A DNA stretch of 64,000 nucleotides, from contig NZ_NBWU01000001.1 in NCBI RefSeq assembly GCF_002514735.1, forward strand, positions 434,001 through 498,000. Direction: 5' to 3'. Origin of the DNA: Sediminicola luteus (GTDB taxonomy: Bacteria > Bacteroidota > Bacteroidia > Flavobacteriales > Flavobacteriaceae). How positions within the stretch are numbered: the stretch's first letter is position 1; each line of letters opens with the position of its first letter. The translations under genes were made by a program, and so were the position numbers. A model generated the notes under the pieces. That model was given only the letters and a program-made list of their open reading frames with translations, was not told where the DNA came from and searched no databases. Shown here in pieces: positions 60,908-64,000 of the stretch.

Positions 60908-61708
60908 TTATTCTTTAGCCAAGGTATAGTTTTCCCAAAAGTCAATGGTACCTTGGGAATAGTCGGTTCCACAATGTAGTTCCTCACCTAAGTTTTCGGG
61001 CACGGTTACCCGAAAGCCCAAGTCGCTGTAGAAAGCAATACTTTCTTCAATATTCTTCAAGAGGAAATCACCTGTACCATAATCGAAATGGATGTGATGT
61101 TTATCTCGAGCTTCGCTGTTGGCTTGCACATCCCATAAAAACCCACCTGAAGCCCTATAGCCACCACAAACTACAAAGGCAGCCGCTTGATAGGTATCCC
61201 CAGACCTATGGATGAATTCATTGGTGTAGTAGTGTGAGCCGCCCGACACCGTCTCTACCAATAATTTATCGGCCGGTAAATCGTATTTCTCTATAAAGGC
61301 ATCCAGTATTACCGAAAGCCCTTCGGTATCCTGCACCTTGGCCCAACTCGGTATCTTTTCTCCGCTCTCGCGGGTCTTGAAGGCGTTGGCCGTAGGCACC
61401 ACCAGTATAATATTATGGTTTCGGGCATACTCCACCTGGCGGTAGACCGCGCCAAGATGCGGATGTGTTCCCCCATCGCCATGTAGATAGAGTGCCAATT
61501 GTTTTGGTTCGCCTTTGGGCAATACAAAAGAAACCTCCATGCCACCCAATTCGGTAATAAAGCCCGGATCTTGGGTCACTTGGGTAAGGAACTCCTCCTT
61601 GACCTTGATTTCAACCGCTTGGCCCTGATTATCCCCGGTTTCTTCATCCTTACTACAGCCATAAAGGCCTAGTAGTACCAATACTAAACAGCTAATTCGA
61701 TTTTTCAT
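60908..61708 (-). CDS. Lipoprotein alpha/beta-hydrolase-like protein
   Basis: This product has 266 residues. The lipoprotein signal ends LLGLYGC (Cys 18), followed by SKDEETGDN. The core resembles esterase/PHB-depolymerase-type alpha/beta hydrolases: QLALYLHGDGGTHPHLGAVY near 70 (oxyanion region), NIILVVPTAN, and a nucleophile-elbow-like VSGGSHYYTNEF with Ser in a position where GxSxG is expected. The elbow is degenerate, so the catalytic call is tentative. A late LHCGTDYSQGTIDFW could provide the His. It is convergent with rimM, with a small AGGCT-GGT-AGCCT hairpin in between (60886-60898). Confidence 0.72.
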   Translation of the reverse strand: MKNRISCLVLVLLGLYGCSKDEETGDNQGQAVEIKVKEEFLTQVTQDPGFITELGGMEVSFVLPKGEPKQLALYLHGDGGTHPHLGAVYRQVEYARNHNIILVVPTANAFKTRESGEKIPSWAKVQDTEGLSVILDAFIEKYDLPADKLLVETVSGGSHYYTNEFIHRSGDTYQAAAFVVCGGYRASGGFLWDVQANSEARDKHHIHFDYGTGDFLLKNIEESIAFYSDLGFRVTVPENLGEELHCGTDYSQGTIDFWENYTLAKE

Positions 61709-61937
61709 AATGTTTGATAAGATTTAGGTGTTTTCATAACGGTCGTTAACCACTACTATTCTTTTGGGCCTCGAAAATTCGACCAATAACACTGTGTCAT
61801 AAATACACAAAAAACATTATTTACAGACCGACTGCGCTGTTTTTTCTTAAAATCGGCTTATTTAACGACTTGAATTCTTTATATTGAGCCTGTTATAAAA
61901 CAAACCGCTCAAACACAACTTCAAATAGCCCTGGAAA

Positions 61938-63197
61938 ATGAAAAAGAAAATACTGATAGCCGTATTGTTGGTCTTGGCCCTTGCCGCCTATTTCGTACTT
62001 CGCGATACCAGCACCACCATTGATGCAAAAATAGATGTGGCCGCGTTACCCCAAGCCTCGGAAGCCCAACTAGAGGCCATTGCCGAAAGTTTTATTCTGG
62101 CCAAAAAAGGCGATGTCATCGAAATACCTGAAGGCTATTACGAATTCAGTACCCAATTGTATTTAGATAAAGTACCCGGGGTAACCATAAAAGGCGCCGG
62201 TATGGATAAAACGGTGCTTTCCTTCAAAAACCTGACCGTAGGGGCCGAGGGAATTAAAATCTCTGCCGACAGTGTATTGATCTCTAGCCTTACCGTTCAA
62301 GACACACCCGGCGATAACATTAAAATACAGAACAGTAAGGGTGTAACCTTACAAAATGTGCGGACCACCTGGTCGCAGGGTCCGGCCGAAACAAACGGGG
62401 GTTATGGCATTTATCCGGTTACCTGCCAAGATGTGCTTATTGAAAACTGTGAGGTTTCCGGTGCCTCAGATGCCGGTATTTATGTAGGTCAATCACGAAA
62501 CATTGTGGTCCGTAATAACTATGTATTTAACAATGTGGCCGGTATAGAGATTGAAAACTGTATCAATTCCGAAGTCTACAAAAACCTATCGACCCATAAT
62601 ACCGGCGGCATATTGGTTTTTGACCTACCCAGTCTTCCCGCCGGAAACGGACATACCTGCAAAGTCTATGACAACGAAATCATCGAAAACAACTATAAAA
62701 ACTTTGCTCCCGAAGGCAATATCGTGGGTACGGTTCCCCCAGGGACCGGTATCATCCTTTTGGCCGCCAAAAACGTGGAGATCTACAATAACAAAATCGT
62801 AGGACACAAGACCATGGGCACGGCCATAAGTAGCTACCAAACGGTACAAACGCCATGGAACGACGCCAATTACGACCCCTTCACCTATGATGTATACATT
62901 CACGACAACAGCTACCACAGCGATGGTTACCGCTTTCCCGATTATTCCAAAGATTTTGGTAAACTGGTCGTATTCTATCTCGGCGCCAAAGCCAAGGATA
63001 TTGTCTATGATGGAATACTGGATGACAAAAAAGGTACGGATTTGGCCCAAAACCCCATGAACCTATGTATCCAAAACCAAGATGGGGCCAGTTTCGCCAT
63101 GATCGATGCGGCCAATGATCTGCAAAATATTTCCGACGACCCGGCCCCGTACGATTGTACCCATACCATTAAAACCGATGTTTCCGCCCTACAATAA
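61938..63197 (+). CDS. Right-handed parallel beta-helix protein (SO2929-like)
   Basis: This product has 419 residues. A signal or anchor helix (about 3-21, KKILIAVLLVLALAAYFVL) is followed by a long parallel beta-helix of the NosD/pectate-lyase-like fold: GVTIKGAGMDKTVLSF, DNIKIQNSKGVTLQNVRT, YGIYPVTCQDVLIENCEVSG, GIYVGQSRNIVVRNNYVFNN. No classical pectate-lyase Ca or Arg set was identified. The next gene, 6 bp downstream, is a lipoprotein cytochrome; the pairing matches the SO2929-SO2930 type arrangement. It is exported to the periplasm or cell surface. Confidence 0.88.
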   Translation: MKKKILIAVLLVLALAAYFVLRDTSTTIDAKIDVAALPQASEAQLEAIAESFILAKKGDVIEIPEGYYEFSTQLYLDKVPGVTIKGAGMDKTVLSFKNLTVGAEGIKISADSVLISSLTVQDTPGDNIKIQNSKGVTLQNVRTTWSQGPAETNGGYGIYPVTCQDVLIENCEVSGASDAGIYVGQSRNIVVRNNYVFNNVAGIEIENCINSEVYKNLSTHNTGGILVFDLPSLPAGNGHTCKVYDNEIIENNYKNFAPEGNIVGTVPPGTGIILLAAKNVEIYNNKIVGHKTMGTAISSYQTVQTPWNDANYDPFTYDVYIHDNSYHSDGYRFPDYSKDFGKLVVFYLGAKAKDIVYDGILDDKKGTDLAQNPMNLCIQNQDGASFAMIDAANDLQNISDDPAPYDCTHTIKTDVSALQ

Positions 63198-63203
63198 CTT
63201 CCT

Positions 63204-64000
63204 ATGCGCTATTACGCCCTACTTTTATTTTACCTACTACTTATTGCCTCCTGTAAACAAGAACCTAAAACAACCGAGGCGCCACAACCAATTGCCCAAA
63301 AGTCCGACCCCCAAGCCTTCTTTAAGGACAGTGTTATGATGCAGCCGGAAAAACTGCCCTATAAATCCCTCTCGGAATACGGCTTTTTCTCAGGAGACAT
63401 CAAAGCTTTGGCCCCAAACCCTGGTGTAATACCCTATGATTTGATCACCCCATTGTTTACGGACTATGCCCATAAAAAACGGTTTATTTGGATGCCCCAA
63501 GGGGTACAGGCCAAAATAGGACAAGAAGACAGGGTCTTAGATTTTCCCAAAGGCTCGGTCATTATCAAAAATTTCTACTACCCCAAAGAAGATTTTCGGG
63601 CACAACGCATTATGGAAACCCGATTGTTGATCCATGAAGAAGCCGGTTGGCAGGCCTATCCTTATGTATGGAACAACGCCCAAACCGAAGCTCAATTAAA
63701 GGTTACCGGTAAAGTTATGCCCATTACTTTTACCAATCCAGACGGTGAAAAACAATCGATTAACTATGTGGTGCCCAATAAAAACCAATGCAAGAACTGC
63801 CATAACCGTAAAGATGTGCTCATGCCCATTGGGCCCAAGGTAATGCATCTGAATCGTGACCTGACCTTTGGAGACGGCAGCATGAACCAGTTACAAAAAC
63901 TGGATTCGGTTGGCTATTTAGCAAACTACAATCCTCAAAAAGCCTATACCAAAGTGGCCCAATGGGACGATGAAGCTGCCGATTTAAACGATAGGGCCAG
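63204..64000 (+). CDS. SO2930-type c-type cytochrome lipoprotein, N-terminal part
   Basis: This is a partial frame with about 265 residues visible, running off the right edge. The lipoprotein signal ends LLLIASC (Cys 17). A segment YKSLSEYGFFSGDIKALAP is typical of the SO2930 family, followed by a domain ending in a heme motif CKNCH encoded at 63789-63803. A second heme motif is expected beyond the window. It follows the beta-helix gene by 6 bp and is probably co-transcribed. Likely a periplasmic electron-transfer or oxidase component. Confidence 0.85.
   Translation, partial: MRYYALLLFYLLLIASCKQEPKTTEAPQPIAQKSDPQAFFKDSVMMQPEKLPYKSLSEYGFFSGDIKALAPNPGVIPYDLITPLFTDYAHKKRFIWMPQGVQAKIGQEDRVLDFPKGSVIIKNFYYPKEDFRAQRIMETRLLIHEEAGWQAYPYVWNNAQTEAQLKVTGKVMPITFTNPDGEKQSINYVVPNKNQCKNCHNRKDVLMPIGPKVMHLNRDLTFGDGSMNQLQKLDSVGYLANYNPQKAYTKVAQWDDEAADLNDRA

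Noticed and set aside
1-64000. CRISPR array
   Set aside because: No regularly spaced short direct repeats with unique spacers were seen; repeats found are protein-coding, palindromic or att-related.

Overview
The window reads as a chromosome segment of a marine-type Flavobacteriaceae bacterium (Bacteroidota). The evidence is a type IX secretion C-terminal domain on a giant surface protein, a DNA polymerase III alpha subunit with a built-in DnaQ-like exonuclease at its N-terminus, promoters of the TTG-N19-TAnnTTTG form, many SusCD-era style lipoproteins with an early Cys, and LytS/LytTR systems with TPR sensors. The genus cannot be fixed from the sequence alone.

Left chromosomal arm (1-27.8 kb). 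It begins with a partial cadherin-like lipoprotein and a one-protein hybrid two-component regulator. Next come two tandem paralogous TPR histidine kinases that share one LytTR response regulator. These are followed by small membrane and lipoproteins, a six-repeat cadherin-like lipoprotein and another lipoprotein. A tightly packed plus-strand run at 12.97-23.29 kb encodes a YbjN-like protein, a cytoplasmic trypsin-like protease with a zinc ribbon, LemA, DUF1266 and DUF3137 proteins, three membrane proteins and two large lipoproteins. A His-rich membrane protein with a TonB receptor, and a Fic protein, close the arm.

Mobile element (27,811-47,263). A 43-bp direct repeat of the 3' half of tRNA-Asp brackets a 19.4-kb integrative mobilizable element. 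Its left end carries a tyrosine recombinase. Its right end carries an excisionase-like HTH protein, a D5/DUF5906-type helicase, a Toprim primase, a MobC-like accessory protein and a MOBP-type relaxase. No conjugative secretion genes are visible. The cargo is an RpoD-like sigma factor, an AraC-type regulator, a cupin, a three-gene D-amino-acid cassette (DUF1611 protein, alanine-racemase-fold racemase, VanX/DdpX-like dipeptidase), a prohibitin-like SPFH protein with a coupled small membrane protein, a cold-shock protein with a fatty-acid desaturase, a zinc-ribbon PD-(D/E)XK nuclease-like protein and a second Fic protein. The element appears to have replaced the 3' half, trailer and terminator of the host tRNA-Asp gene with its own copy.

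Right chromosomal arm (47.3-64 kb). This is largely housekeeping: DUF58 protein, thioredoxin, DnaE, a T9SS type B surface protein with thrombospondin type 3 repeats, PhoD-like phosphatase, rpsP-rimM with a structured leader, a secreted hydrolase, and a beta-helix protein next to a c-type cytochrome that runs off the window.

All functional calls come from reading motifs and family knowledge; no database search was run.
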